A stretch of 64,000 bases of DNA, taken from Homarus americanus (Eukaryota; Arthropoda; Malacostraca; Decapoda; Nephropidae). A program made the translations under genes and the position numbers. Location: assembly GCF_018991925.1 (NCBI RefSeq), contig NW_024737068.1, positions 11,286,676 to 11,350,675 on the forward strand. Direction: 5' to 3'. A model generated the notes under the pieces. The model had not been told where the DNA came from. It worked only from the letters and a program-made list of their open reading frames with translations, and ran no database searches. This document shows positions 11,888 through 23,208 of this stretch, piece after piece. Every line of letters begins with the position of its first letter. Positions within the stretch are counted from its first letter, which is position 1.

Positions 11888-14800
11888 GTAATAATATAGT
11901 CTGTTGTACCTGTGTTATATACTATGTTATACCTGTGTTTATAGGCTGGCGTAATAATGTACTGTCTGGTGTTTATAGGGTGATGTAACATAATGTACTG
12001 TGTTAATAGGCTGGCGTAATAATGTACTGTCTGGTGTTTATAGGGTGATGTAACATAATGTACTGTGTTTATAGGCTGGTGTAATAATGTACTGTCTGGT
12101 GTTTATAGGGTGATGTAACATAATGTACTGTGTTAATAGGCTGGCGTAATAATGTACTGTCTGTGTGTTTATAGGGTGATGTAACATAATGTACTGTGTT
12201 TATAGGCTGGTAATAATGTACTGTCTGTGTGTTTATAGGGTGATGTAACATAATGTACTGTGTTTATAGGCTGGCGTAATAATGTACTGTCTGTGTGTTT
12301 ATAGGGTGATGTAACATAATGTACTGTGTTTATAGGCTGGCGTAATAATGTACTGTCTGTGTGTTTATAGGGTGATGTAACATAATGTACTGTGTTTATA
12401 GGCTGGCGTAATAATGTACTGTCTGTGTGTTTATAGGGTGATGTAACATAATGTACTGTGTTTATAGGCTGGCGTAATAATGTACTGTCTGTGTGTTTAT
12501 AGGTGATGTAATATAATGTACTGTGTTTATAGGCTGGTGTAATAATGTACTGTCTGTGTGTTTATAGGGTGATGTAACATAATGTACTGTGTTTATAGGC
12601 TGGTGTAATAATGTACTGTCTGTGTGTTTATAGGGTGATGTAACATAATGTACTGTGTTAATAGGCTGGCGTAATAATGTACTGTCTGTGTGTTTATAGG
12701 GTGATGTAACATAATGTACTGTGTTTATAGGCTGGTGTAATAATGTACTGTCTGTGTGTTTATAGGGTGATGTAACATAATGTACTGTGTTTATAGGCTG
12801 TGTAATAATGTACTGTCTGGTGTTTATAGGGTGATGTAATATAATGTACTGTGTTTATAGGCTGGTGTAATAATGTACTGTCTGTGTGTTTATAGGGTGA
12901 TGTAACATAATGTACTGTGTTTATAGGCTGGGTGTAATAATGTACTGTCTGTGTGTTTATAGGGTGATGTAACATAATGTAATGTTTATAGGCTGGTGTA
13001 ATAATGTAGTCTGTGTGTTTATAGGGTGATGCAACATGTACTGTGTTAATAGGCGTAAATGTACTGTCTGGTGTTTATAGGGTGATGTAACATAATGCAC
13101 GTTAATAGGCTGGCGTAATAATGTACTGTCTGTGTGTTTATAGGGTGATGTAACATAATGTACTGTGTTTATAGGCTGGCGTAATAATGTACTGTCTGTG
13201 TGTTTATAGGGTGATGTAACATAATGTACTGTGTTTATAGGCTGGTGTAATAATGTACTGTCTGTGTGTTTATAGGGTGATGTAACATAATGTACTGTGT
13301 TTATAGGCTGGTGTAATAATGTACTGTCTGTGTGTTTATAGGGTGATGTAACATAATGTACTGTGTTTATAGGCTGGCGTAATAATGTACTGTCTGTGTG
13401 TTTATAGGGTGATGTAACATAATGTACAGTGTTTATAGGCTGGTGTAATAATGTACTGTCTGTGTGTTTATAGGGTGATGTAACATAATGTACTGTGTTA
13501 ATAGGCTGGTGTAATAATGTACTGTCTGGTGTTTATAGGGTGAAAATATAATACTGTGTTTATAGGCTGCGTAATAATGTACTGTCTGTGTGTTTATAGG
13601 GTGATGTAAACATAATGTACTGTGTTTATAGGCTGGCGTAATGTACTGTCTGTGTGTTTATAGGGTGATGTAACATAATGTACTGTGTTTATAGGCTGGT
13701 GTAATAATGTACTGTCTGTGTAAGTTTATAGGGTGATGTAACATAATGTGTACTGTTTATAGGCTGGCGTATTAATGTACTGTTCTGGTGTTTATAGGGT
13801 GATGTAATATAATGTACTGTGTTTATAGGCTGGCGTAATAATGTACTGTCTGGTGTTTATAGGGTGATGTAACATAATGTACTGTGTTTATAGGCTGGCG
13901 TAATAATGTACTGTCTGGTGTTTATAGGGTGATGTAACATAATGTACTGTGTTTATAGGCTGGCGTAATAATGTACTGTCTGTGTGTTTATAGGGTGATG
14001 TAACATAATGTACTGTGTTTATAGGCTGGTGTAATAATGTACTGTCTGTGTGTTTTATAGAGGTGATGTAACGCAATGTACTGTGTTAATAGGCTGGCGT
14101 AATAATGTACTGTCTGAGTGTTAATAGGGGTGATGTAATATAATATGCTGTGTTTATAGGCTGGCGTAATACCAATATGCACAATGGTGTTTATAGGGTG
14201 ATGCTTAACATAATGTACTGTGTTTTATAGGCTGTGTAATAATATACTATCTGTGTGTTTATAAATTGATGTAACATAATATACTGTGTTTATAGGCTGG
14301 CGTAATAATGTACTGTCTGGTGTGTTTATAGAAGTGATGTAACATAATGTACTGTGTTTATAGGCTGGCGTAATAATGTACTGTCTGGTGTTTATAGGGT
14401 GATGTAACATAATGTACTGTGTTTATAGGCTGGCGTAATAATGTACTGTCTGTGTGTTTATAGAGTGATGTAATATAATGTACTGTGTTTATAGGCTGGT
14501 GTAATAATGTACTGTCTGTGTGTTTATAGGGTGATGTAACATAATGTACTGTGTTTATAGGCTGGTGTAATAATGTACTGTCTGTGTGTTTATAGGGTGA
14601 TGTAACATAATGTACTGTGTTAATAGGCTGGCGTAATAATGTACTGTCTGGTGTGTTGAGTAGGGTGATGTAACATAATGTACTGGTGTTAATAGGCTGG
14701 CGTAATAACCGTACTGTCTGTGTGTTTATAGGGTGATGTAATACCGTACTGTGTTTATAGGCTGCGTAATAATGTAAATTGTCTGGTGTTTATAGGGTGA

Positions 14801-16026
14801 TGCAACATAATGTACTGTGTTAATAGGCTGGTGTAATAATGTACTGTCTGGTGTTTAGGGTGATGTAACATAATGTACTGTGTTAATAGGCTGGTAAAAT
14901 AATGTAATTGTCTGTGTGTTTATAGGGTGATGTAGATAATGTACTGTGCCAATAGGCTGGTGTAATAATGTACTATTCTTGTGTGTTTATAGGGTGATGC
15001 AACATAATGTACTGTGTTTATAGGCTGGTAATAATGTACTGTCTGTGTGTTTATAGGTGATGTAACATAACGTACTGTGTTAATAGGCTGGCGTAATAAT
15101 GTACTGTCTGTGGGTATATAGTGATGTAACATAATGTACTGTGTTTATAGGTTGCGTAATAATAAAATGTGTCTGTGTGTTTATAGGGTGATGTAACATA
15201 ATGTACTGTGTTACGGCTGGCGTAATAATGTACTGTCTGTGTGTTTATAGGGTGATGTAACATAATGTACTGTGTTTATAGGCTGGCGTAATAATGTACT
15301 GTCTGTGTGTTTATAGGGTGATGTAACATAATGTACTGTGTTTATAGGCTGGCGTAATAATGTACTGTCTGTGTGTTTATAGGGTGATGTAACATAATGT
15401 ACTGTGTTTATAGGCTGGCGTAATAATGTACTGTCTGTGTGTTTATAGGGTGATGTAACATAATGTACTGTGTTTATAGGCTGGTGTAATAATGTACTGT
15501 CTGTGTGTTTATAGGGTGATGTAACATAATGTACTGTGTTTATAGGCTGGCGTAATAATGTACTGTCTGTGTGTTTATAGGGTGATGTAACATAATGTAC
15601 TGTGTTAATAGGCTGGCGTAATAATGTACTGTCTGTGTGTTTATAGGGTGATGTAACATAATGTACTGTGTTAATAGGCTGGCGTAATAATGTACTGTCT
15701 GGTGTTTATAGGGTGATGTAACATAATGTACTGTGTTAATAGGCTGGCGTAATAATGTACTGTCTGTGTTTTATAGGGTGATGTAACATAATGTACTGTG
15801 TTTATAGGCTGGCGTAATAATGTACTGTCTGTGTGTTTATAGGGTGATGTAACATAATGTACTGTGTTTATAGGCTGGCGTAATAATGTACTGTCTGTGT
15901 GTTTATAGGGTGATGTAACATAATGTACTGTGTTTATAGGCTGGCGTAATAATGTACTGTCTGTGTGTTTATAGGGTGATGTAACATAATGTACTGTGTT
16001 TATAGGCTGGCGTAATAATGTACTCT
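11888..16026. repeat. Large minisatellite: 66-bp unit made of two related 33-bp halves, about 62 copies
   Basis: The 66-bp period is measurable from GTCTGTGTGT at 15301, 15367 and 15433. Half A contains TATAGGCTGGCGTAATAATG and half B TATAGGGTGATGTAACATAATG. Both continue TACTGT, so the unit is an old duplication of a 33-bp monomer later amplified as a dimer. Variants include TTTATAGG/TTAATAGG and GGCGT/GGTGT. Blocks at about 12140-13000, 13100-13530 and 15190-16024 are nearly uniform; 13530-15190 has many small indels. Since 66 is divisible by 3, the minus strand shows long open frames with a 22-residue repeat (PINTVHYVTSPYKH), which are by-products of the period. A decayed copy continues to about 16110. 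Confidence 0.97.
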
Positions 16027-16110
16027 CCTGCGCTTCACTGTACAAGATGAAGTAACTTAATAATGCACGGTGTTGTACTTGTAAGATGATGTAATATAAT
16101 AAAGTACACT

Positions 16111-16660
16111 GGCCTCCTGCCTAGTGATGATTGATGCTGCCTCAGGTCACCCTGTAGGTTCTTCCTTAAACTCAAATATTTACAGCATATAAATATACAA
16201 GGTGGGAGGAAGGGAGGGAGGGAGACGTCCCCTAAACTCTACTTTAACCTCGATGTAAAATTTAGATAAACTAAAATTACGAGGGCCACTACGGCTTCTG
16301 TTGTATATAAGATAAAAAATTTAATTAATAGAGTCGAAGAGTTAATTAAGTAGGCTTTAAGTATGCAGGTCGTGCCATAAACCACACACACTGAGGGTAC
16401 TGTAACATACTTATGGTAAAATTTGTTTGGCGTTATAAATAAATCAGAGGGAGAAATGTTTTATTTAGGGTATTAGACTGTACACCTACACCACTGATGA
16501 TGTAAGGCTAAACATATAATATAACGGCGATAATAATATATAACCTAGAAATTAAGTTATGAGAGGGCGTCCATTTGGGTGTGAACGAGAGAAAATTATT
16601 TGTTGTGTTGCTGTTTGTCCCTGCTGTAACTTACACCCGGTGTTGGCGGCCAACAACAGC
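16111..16660. other. Unassigned sequence
   Basis: No gene is seen. Confidence 0.4.
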
Positions 16661-16662
16661 AG

Positions 16663-16771
<109 letters not shown>

Positions 16772-16789
16772 GCCCACAAAGTCCTGTGC

Positions 16790-16887
16790 AACTTTAAACG
16801 TTATAAACTTTGTATGTGCATGTAAACGGGACTGCCCAGTATGGACCAATAGGCCCGCTGTAGTTTCCTCCATTTTTATGTTCTTAA
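16790..16887 (+). mobile_element. CR1-like LINE 3'-terminal fragment
   Basis: Sequence from about 16821 (GTAAACGGGACTGCCCAGTA) through a hairpin-like segment (16843-16856) to TTTTTATGTTCTTA (16871-16886) matches the 3' ends of the CR1 copies at 49.2 kb (+) and 38.7 kb (-). The coding part is essentially absent, so this is a very short 5'-truncated insertion starting just after the (TA)n. One hairpin pair is lost here (A opposite C). Confidence 0.8.
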
Positions 16888-17693
16888 CAGTAGCAAACTG
16901 TAAACGGCATATGGGGACGTAATATGTGTACAATGTTATTTCAATGTTCCCTGCATTGTGATTCTAGTGCGTGACAGTTCTACAACGTTTTCCTTGACAG
17001 TGAACAGTTGGAGGTGGACCAAACACGCGTTATTATTATCATTTAGGATACAGTGCTCCTGGCATTGTATAAGTTTGAGTTACGTGACGTCCAATAGCTT
17101 ATTTTAACTCGTTTACCAGACCTGACCTGACCCCGTTAGACTACATTTTATGAGGTCATAATAAATCTGTGGCTTAATAACAAAAAAAAAAATCTTTGGA
17201 CAAAATTATGGTCCATATCACAAGAGTATTTCATGACACCACTGCGGAGAGTGGGGGGATGTCTTCAAGCACCTGGGCGACGTCCTCTGGTGGTGGCGGC
17301 CAGGTACTGTATAGTGTTGACACCTTATAGTATTAAGCTTTTGTCTGATGTTTACAGTTTTCTTCTGCCGTGTAAACATCCAAAGTTAATAAAGCTTAAA
17401 GTTATACAAACACACCAAAAGACGGACACAATGATACATATAGTTAAACATACAGACAGACATATGTACTAAAAGAGACACAGACAGGTGGACAGATGCA
17501 GGTAAGGACATAAATTCCCACATTATTGTTATTAACATGTATTCACAAATGAGCAATTACTAATTGCCCTTGTCATTTCATTAACGCAGGCAATTAAAAG
17601 CAAATACTTATCACGGGATACATTTAACCAAAAACATTACTGTCAATGTTAAAAAAATATTAAATGGAGAAATAGACACACTAGTTGGGCAGG
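16888..17693. other. Unassigned sequence
   Basis: No gene is recognised. A 79-codon frame at 17233-17472 has no familiar domain. Confidence 0.4.
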
Positions 17694-19098
17694 GGTGGTG
17701 GTGGTGGTGGTGGTGGTGGGGGCAGTAGTAGTAGTGGTGGTGGTGGTGGGGTAGTAGTCGTGGTGGTGGTGGTGGTGGTAGTAGTGTGTAGTAGTAGTAG
17801 TGGTGGTGTGAGGTGGTGGTGGTGGGGTGGTGTGCAGTAGTGGTGGTGGTGGTGGGGGTGGTGTAGTGTGGTGGTAGTGTGGTGGTGGTGGTGGTAGTGG
17901 GGGTGGTGGTGGAGGTAGGTGGTGGTTAGTGGTAGTGGTGGTGGTGGTGGTGGGGCGGTAGTAGTAGTGTGGTGGTGGTGGCAGTAGTAGTAGTAGTAGT
18001 GTGTGTGTGGTGGTGGTGGTGGTGGTGGTGGTGGTGGTGGTGGGTGGTGGTGGTGGTGGGGGAGGTAGTGGCGTTGGTGGTGATTGTGGTGGTAAGAGGG
18101 TGGTGGTACTGGTGTTTGGAGGAGTAGTAGTAACGATATTGTTGGTGGTAGTGATAGCGCTGGAGGGTCGTAGTGGTGCTTAATGGTGACAGTAGTAGTG
18201 GCAGTAGTGGTGACAGTAATAGTGGCAGTAGTGGTGACAGTAGTAGTGGCAGTAGTAGTGGCAGTAATAGTGGCAGCAGTGGTGGTGGCAGTAGTGGTGA
18301 CAGTAACAGTGGCGATAGTGGTGGCGTAGTGGTGGCAGTAGTAGTAGTAGTGGCGGTGGTGGTGGCGAGGGCGTGGTGTGATAGTGGCTGGTAATTGGCG
18401 GTAATGGTGGTGGCAGTAGTGGTGGCAGTAATAGTGGCGGTAGTAGTGGCGGTGGCGGTGGCATTAATAATTGGTATTGGTGGTGGCGAGTAGGCGATGG
18501 CCGTGGTGGTCAACGATAACGGTGGTGGCGGTAGTGGTGGCGGTAGTGGTGACAGTGGTGGCGGTAATGGTGGCGGTGGTAGCGGTAGTGGTGGCGTGTG
18601 TGGCAGTGGTGGCAGTGTGGTGGTGTAGTGCCAGTAGTGGTGGCGGTAATTAGTGGTGGTGGTGGCGGTAGTAGTGATGTGGTGGCAGTAGTGTGGTGGC
18701 GTGGTAGCGGTAATGTGGCGGTAGTAGTGTGGTGGCAGTAGTAGCGTGGCGGTAATGGTGGCGGTAGGTAGTAGTAGCAGTGGTGGCAGTAGTGGTAGCA
18801 GTAGTGGTGGCGGTGGTGGCAGTAGTGGTGTGGTGGCAGTAGTAGTAGCAGTAGTAGTGGCAGTAGTAGTGGCAGTGGTGGTGGCAGTAGTGGTAGCAGT
18901 AGTGGTGGTGGCAGTAATAGTGGCAGCAGTGGTGGCAGTAGTGGTGGCAGTAGTAGTGGCAGTAGTAGTGCCAGTAGTGGTGGCAGTAGTAGTGGCAGTA
19001 GTAGTGGCAGTAGTGGTGGCAGTAGTGGTGGCAGTAGTGGTGGCAGCAGTGGTGGCAGTAGTAATGGCAGTAGTAGAGGCAGTAGTAGTAGTAGCAGT
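17694..19098. repeat. GGT/GTA and GTGGCAGTA low-complexity array
   Basis: About 17694-18175 is (GGT)n with GTA and G-run interruptions. About 18176-19098 is built of GTGGCAGTA, GTGGTGACAGTA and AGTAGTGGCAGT words (9- and 12-bp multiples of a triplet). Frames of poly-Val, poly-Gly/Ser, poly-Pro/Leu and His/Tyr/Cys on both strands are triplet repeats read in different phases, not proteins. The array resumes at 20110 after an insertion. Confidence 0.95.
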
Positions 19099-20109
19099 AG
19101 GTTAGGTCCATTACGATAGATCGACAGCACTGCCAATATGAAAAGTTGCAGCAACTGTTGCTGCAGGTACCAGAAAATTTGAAAAAAAAAGTAGCTATAG
19201 CGCAGGAGGTGGGCGCCTCGAACTGGTTAACTACGTTACCGATAAGGGCAAATGGTTTCAGTCTTAACAAACAAGAATTTAGAGATGCCATTGCTCTAAG
19301 GTACGGTCGGCCAGTAGAAGGTTTGCCCTCCAAATGCGTGTGTGGCTCTTCCTATGACGGCGATCACGCCATGGTGTGCAAGAAAGGGGGCTTCATATGC
19401 ATGAGGCATGACGAAGTAAGGGACCTTACAGCAAATATGTTGAAGGAAATCTGCCAGGATGTCATGGTAGAACCGACCCTCCTTCCATTGGATGGTGAGA
19501 TCTTCCAACATAGGACTTCAAACACATCTAACGAAGCCCGTGTTGACGTCAGTGCTCAAGGATTCTGGACGCGGGGACAGCGAGCTTTCTTCGACATCAG
19601 GATTTTTGATCCCATGGCCGCATGTCACCGTAACCTAGCTCTCGATGCTGCACATAGGAGGAACGAGAACGACAAGATAAGGGCATATGGGGAGAGAATC
19701 CAAAACGTTGATCAAGGCAGCTTCACTCCTATAGTGTTCACAACCTCTGGTGGGATGGGACCAAGTGCAAGATGTTTCTTTGCCAGACTCGCGGAGGTGA
19801 TCTCCGAACAGAAGCAGCAGCCCAGAAGTTTTGTTACAGCCTGGATGAGATGTCGACTGTCTTTCTCTCTCCTTCGGTCGGCTTTGCTCTGCCTCAGGGG
19901 AACGAGAGCTTCTGCCCCAATTCCGACAACTGCTGCAGATATCGACTATGAGGCTACAGTCACTGAATGCCGCATAGATCTGTGGCTCAACTAATTTAAC
20001 ACAGATGGGATAGCTACTTATGTATTAGGATATTTAATATTAAGGTAATTAAATGGTGGCGAAGGTGTGGCTAATGGGGGAGGCTGGAGGCCACGTTTAA
20101 AAAAAAAAA
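19099..20109 (+). mobile_element. 5'-truncated retroelement insertion inside the GTGGCAGTA array
   Basis: Unique sequence starts abruptly after the array at about 19099, carries the 282-codon frame at 19146-19994 and a roughly 100-base 3' untranslated part, and ends in 11 A residues (20099-20109). The array then resumes. AGTAGTAGCAGT flanks the insert on both sides (19087-19098 and 20109-20120), consistent with a 12-bp target-site duplication, although the repetitive target makes this ambiguous. Poly(A), truncation at the 5' side and flanking duplication together are the signature of target-primed reverse transcription. Confidence 0.75.
19146..19994 (+). CDS. Retroelement C-terminal domain: CCHC knuckle plus restriction-like-endonuclease-type fold (partial)
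   Basis: Uninterrupted 282-codon frame. There is no upstream in-frame ATG; the given start is TTG, and the frame is open back to a stop at 19098-19100, so this is a fragment of a longer protein. It begins near a GASNWLTTLP block (residues 23-32), then has a zinc-knuckle-like C64-x-C66-x7-H74-x3-C78. RHDEVRD (87-93), EP (109-110), R-V-D134 and FF-D150-I-R152 follow, and a C-terminal SFSLLRSALLCLRGTR block. The order CCHC, RH, EP, D-x15-D-x-R resembles the C-terminal region of R2/NeSL-type LINEs, where it carries a PD-(D/E)XK endonuclease that nicks the target. From memory, close relatives are widespread in cnidarian and crustacean proteins attached to reverse transcriptases. R152 occupies the position usually K/R. 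The element class is inferred; a non-R2 retroelement is possible. No frameshift is present, unlike every other element in the window. Confidence 0.75.
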   Translation: MQQLLLQVPENLKKKVAIAQEVGASNWLTTLPIRANGFSLNKQEFRDAIALRYGRPVEGLPSKCVCGSSYDGDHAMVCKKGGFICMRHDEVRDLTANMLKEICQDVMVEPTLLPLDGEIFQHRTSNTSNEARVDVSAQGFWTRGQRAFFDIRIFDPMAACHRNLALDAAHRRNENDKIRAYGERIQNVDQGSFTPIVFTTSGGMGPSARCFFARLAEVISEQKQQPRSFVTAWMRCRLSFSLLRSALLCLRGTRASAPIPTTAADIDYEATVTECRIDLWLN

Positions 20110-20183
20110 GTAGTAGCAGTCGTGGTGGCAGTAGTAGTAGCAGTAGTAGTGGCAGTAGTGGTGGCAGTAGTGGTGGCAGTAGT
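20110..20183. repeat. Continuation of the GTGGCAGTA array
   Basis: GTAGTAGCAGTCGTGGTGGCAGTAG-type words resume immediately after the poly(A) of the insertion. These are the same words as at 18.2-19.1 kb. Confidence 0.92.
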
Positions 20184-20284
20184 CAGCTGGACGTGTTAAA
20201 AATGCAGCAGTGTGTTTAGGTGTCTGTGTGAGGCATACATGAGTTATATTCTCCTGGTCTATTATTCTATTGTAAAGTGCCAAC

Positions 20285-20640
20285 TATTCCCTTACACACC
20301 CCTGTCCTTCTCCCTCATACACCGTCCTTCTTCTCCCTCACCCAAGCTGCTGTCCTTCTCCCCTCACACACCCTGTCCTTCTTCTCCCTCACTTACACCC
20401 CGCCCTTCTTCTCCCTCATACACCCCGCCCTTCTTCTCCCTTCACACACCCTGTCCTCTCCCCCACACCCCTGCCCTTCTTCTCCCCCACACACCCCTCC
20501 TTTCTTCTCCCCACACACACCCTGTCCTTCTCCTCACACACCCACCCGCTCTCTCCCTCACACACCGCCCTTCTCTCCCCCTCACACACCCTGTCCCTCT
20601 CCCTCCATACACCCTGTCCTCTCTCTCTCGTCCACCCTTC
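20285..20640. repeat. CT-rich degenerate minisatellite (CACACCCTGTCCTTCTTCTC-type)
   Basis: CACACACCC(C)TGTCC/GCCCTTCTTCTCCCTCA recurs every roughly 22-30 bases, about 13 times. Pro/Ser/His-rich frames here are translated repeat. Confidence 0.85.
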
Positions 20641-21000
20641 TCTCTCCCTCATTTTCTCCTCCAATTTTGTTTCACCTTTCCCATATTTTCCATTCTCTAT
20701 TTCGTCTCCTTTTCTCTCCACTATAACTTTATCTCCCACACCCGCCCCCTCCCAAGGTACCTCCACTCCCAATGCCGTACTCTCCACTTCTCTCTCTCTC
20801 TCTTACACACACGCTCTCTCTCTATCTCTCTCCCTCCCATTTTCTCCAACTTTCACTCTCCTTCATCATCCACTCATCCTCCTCATATACTACCACTCTC
20901 ACCACCCTTCACCCCCCTCACTCTCTCTCACTCTCCCTCCTCATGTAGGTACCGCCACCCTCACACTACCACCATATCACCTTCACCTGGACACCTTCCG
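20641..21000. repeat. Pyrimidine-rich low-complexity tract
   Basis: CT-rich sequence with short (CT)n and CAC runs. No gene. Confidence 0.8.
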
Positions 21001-21217
21001 TAAGACCCTCTCTCTGTGTTGTGCTGTAACTCAATTACAGTTTGGGTGTGCAGGATACAGACGAACCCTGCAGGATACAGCTGGTGTTGATTAAATAAAG
21101 TTATTCATTTATTCATAGCGGGGTGTATAACGTTCACGTCTTCTTATACATGTCTGAGGAATCCTGGGTGTGTGTGACGACCAAATGTAATGATATTCTC
21201 TGTACACCTGTCATTTT

Positions 21218-21451
21218 GAGTATCAGTTAACTGTATATTATTTGAGCACCAGTTAATTGTCTATCATTTGAGCACCAATTAATTGTCTATCATTTCAGCA
21301 CCAGTTAATTATCTATCATTTGAGCACCAGTTAATTGTCTATCATTTCAGCACCAGTTAATTGTCTATCATTTGAGCACCAGTTAATTATCTATCATTTG
21401 AGCACCAGTTAATTGTCTATCATTTCAACATCAACCTGTTGTCCCTCGTTG
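21218..21451. repeat. 26-bp minisatellite, about 8.5 copies
   Basis: The unit is GAGCACCAGTTAATTGTCTA followed by TCATTT. Copies start at 21218, 21244, 21270, 21296, 21322, 21348, 21374 and 21400, plus a decayed partial. The inner copies differ mainly by GAG/CAG and GTC/ATC alternatives; the first and last are clearly more diverged. Confidence 0.95.
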
Positions 21452-21645
21452 GTAAAAATCTATATTTAACAATGTTAGTCTATTGTCCATCACTTACCAA
21501 ATTATACCATTGGTAGCAAAATCCAACGCATTTCTATTATTTACCTGCGAGAACCATGTTCCTTTGTGATAAATATTTAAATTCGGTCATAATTATGTAC
21601 AATACTCTCCCTTCCTTACAGTGTACTATCGACACACTTAACGCT

Positions 21646-21840
21646 AGAGCTGTGGCCGAGTGGATACAGTGCTCGCCTCCTGTCCTAACGGTCTCTGGCT
21701 CGCGCCCTGGCACCCTGAATCACTCAGGTGAGCACCCAAATTTCTAACTGCGGCAGTGACACCGGTTGAGTGCAGTGCCGGCCGTGAAAGGCTTATTCTA
21801 CAATGTGTTGTATCTGCATTGCCCCAGGTCTAAGAGACCC
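21646..21840 (+). mobile_element. tRNA-derived SINE (tRNA-like head)
   Basis: TGGCCGAGTGG at 21653-21663 is a perfect RNA polymerase III box A. GGCTCGCGCCC at 21697-21707 is a good box B. The 44-base spacing equals that of an ordinary tRNA. The predicted acceptor ends (21646-21652 and 21711-21717) pair poorly and the T stem has a mismatch, so it is not a functional tRNA. The sequence after the head contains no obvious LINE tail; the right boundary is a guess. Confidence 0.6.
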
Positions 21841-22835
21841 TCTCTCAACTATTTCCCCAATGGCAAGTTTTACATATTCCGTTCACATCACTGGGAGTCG
21901 CACCTTACCGTGTCACAGAAGCCTCAAACTTTCTACAAACTTCTACTTTTCCTTTTTTCACGAGTTTGCTAGTGTTAGTCCTCATTAAATCAATTTATTT
22001 GTTGCAGTCTACACATTCTTAACACTTCAATTTGATCTATGTTCTCTATGATAGGTTTTGTTTTCTATAAATTCTCGTGTCCTTTCATTACCACAGTGTA
22101 GTGTCGTACATAAATTGTCTGCGAAACTGTGCATCAGTTTTATTGTAGAGTTTGGTGCCCGTGTTTCACCTCAGCTGGGAGTGGAATATAAAGTTAAGCA
22201 GATAAAAAGGGCGTACAGTTTTTACTCAGATGAAAAAAAAATCCTTTACTTTAGTGTGAGTGTTATGTCGCTGTTATAGACATAAATATAATATAATAAA
22301 AATGATTAAACACATTTGTACACTTGTGTCACTTGAGAGGAAGATCCAAGTTACGTCATACAATTTGTAGGGGGTCGCCGGGAGGTTACGACCATCTCCG
22401 GTCCTGGCTGCAGGGGCCACCGTACGCCGCCCCCCACATTTACTGGCAGCTCACGAGGTTTGAATAATCAATTACCTCCAGCATCCACACAGTTTCGGAT
22501 GAAAATTTATTTACATTATTCAAGTCGTCATTGCATTTTTTGCTGAATTGTTTGGCTACCTGGTACTTTTTTATCAATGAGACTCTATATCAAAGACAGT
22601 TTTGGTGTTGTTCTTGTTATAATGGTACAACTGCGCTTCAACAACAAAGGTCTTTAAGCGCGTAAAAAGGTTTAAAAATTATGAGAGATAGAACTGTAAT
22701 TATTTTGTAGAAACATATATTGTTAAAGAGTAATTCGAGGTCGGGTAAAGTGTGCTGGAGAGGCCAGTAACAATGATTTAAGCGGCCATTTAATGATGGC
22801 CATTATGGAGGTACCGACCACCTGTTACTGTGGGT
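21841..22835. other. Unassigned sequence, GC-rich patch at 22370-22460
   Basis: No gene is recognised. The segment at 22617-22660 is repeated in similar form at 32950-32998. Confidence 0.4.
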
Positions 22836-22837
22836 TA

Positions 22838-23003
22838 ATCACAACCACCACCACCATTACCACCACTAGCACTACCACTACTGCCACCACTATAACCACC
22901 ATCACTGCCACCTTCACAACCACCACACCCACCATCACCACCACTACCACCAGCACAAGCACTACCATCACTATAACCACCATCACCATTGCCTCCCATC
23001 TCA
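22838..23003. repeat. (ACC)n trinucleotide microsatellite, interrupted
   Basis: ACC, ACT and ATC triplets; the poly-Thr and poly-Val frames are this repeat. Confidence 0.93.
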
Positions 23004-23113
23004 TATAATACTGAATTAAAAAAAGTTTATATGAATAACACACCTGAATATTCTGATGACCAATGACTGTAGTTAAGGCGTGTACATACAGGTATAAACC
23101 TTTAAAAAAATAA

Positions 23114-23115
<2 letters not shown>

Positions 23116-23207
<92 letters not shown>
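23116..23207. repeat. (TA)n microsatellite
   Basis: About 45 uninterrupted TA units. Confidence 0.97.

Positions 23208-23208
<1 letters not shown>

Noticed and set aside
11888..16026. CRISPR-like array, because of the regular repeat spacing
   Set aside because: The 'spacers' are the other half of the same 66-bp unit and are conserved from copy to copy. The sequence is eukaryotic.
15671..16045. Minus-strand open frames with a 22-residue repeat (PINTVHYVTSPYKH) across the 12-16 kb array
   Set aside because: The DNA unit is 66 bp, a multiple of three, so frames stay open automatically. Frames break wherever the unit has an indel.
16490..16500. CTGATGA word as a hammerhead core
   Set aside because: No GAAA partner or stems at the required spacing.
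17926..19333. Poly-Thr, Leu/Pro and Tyr/Cys/His frames on the minus strand and Val/Gly/Ser frames on the plus strand
   Set aside because: All phases of the same GGT/GTA/GCA triplet array are open; these are translated microsatellite.
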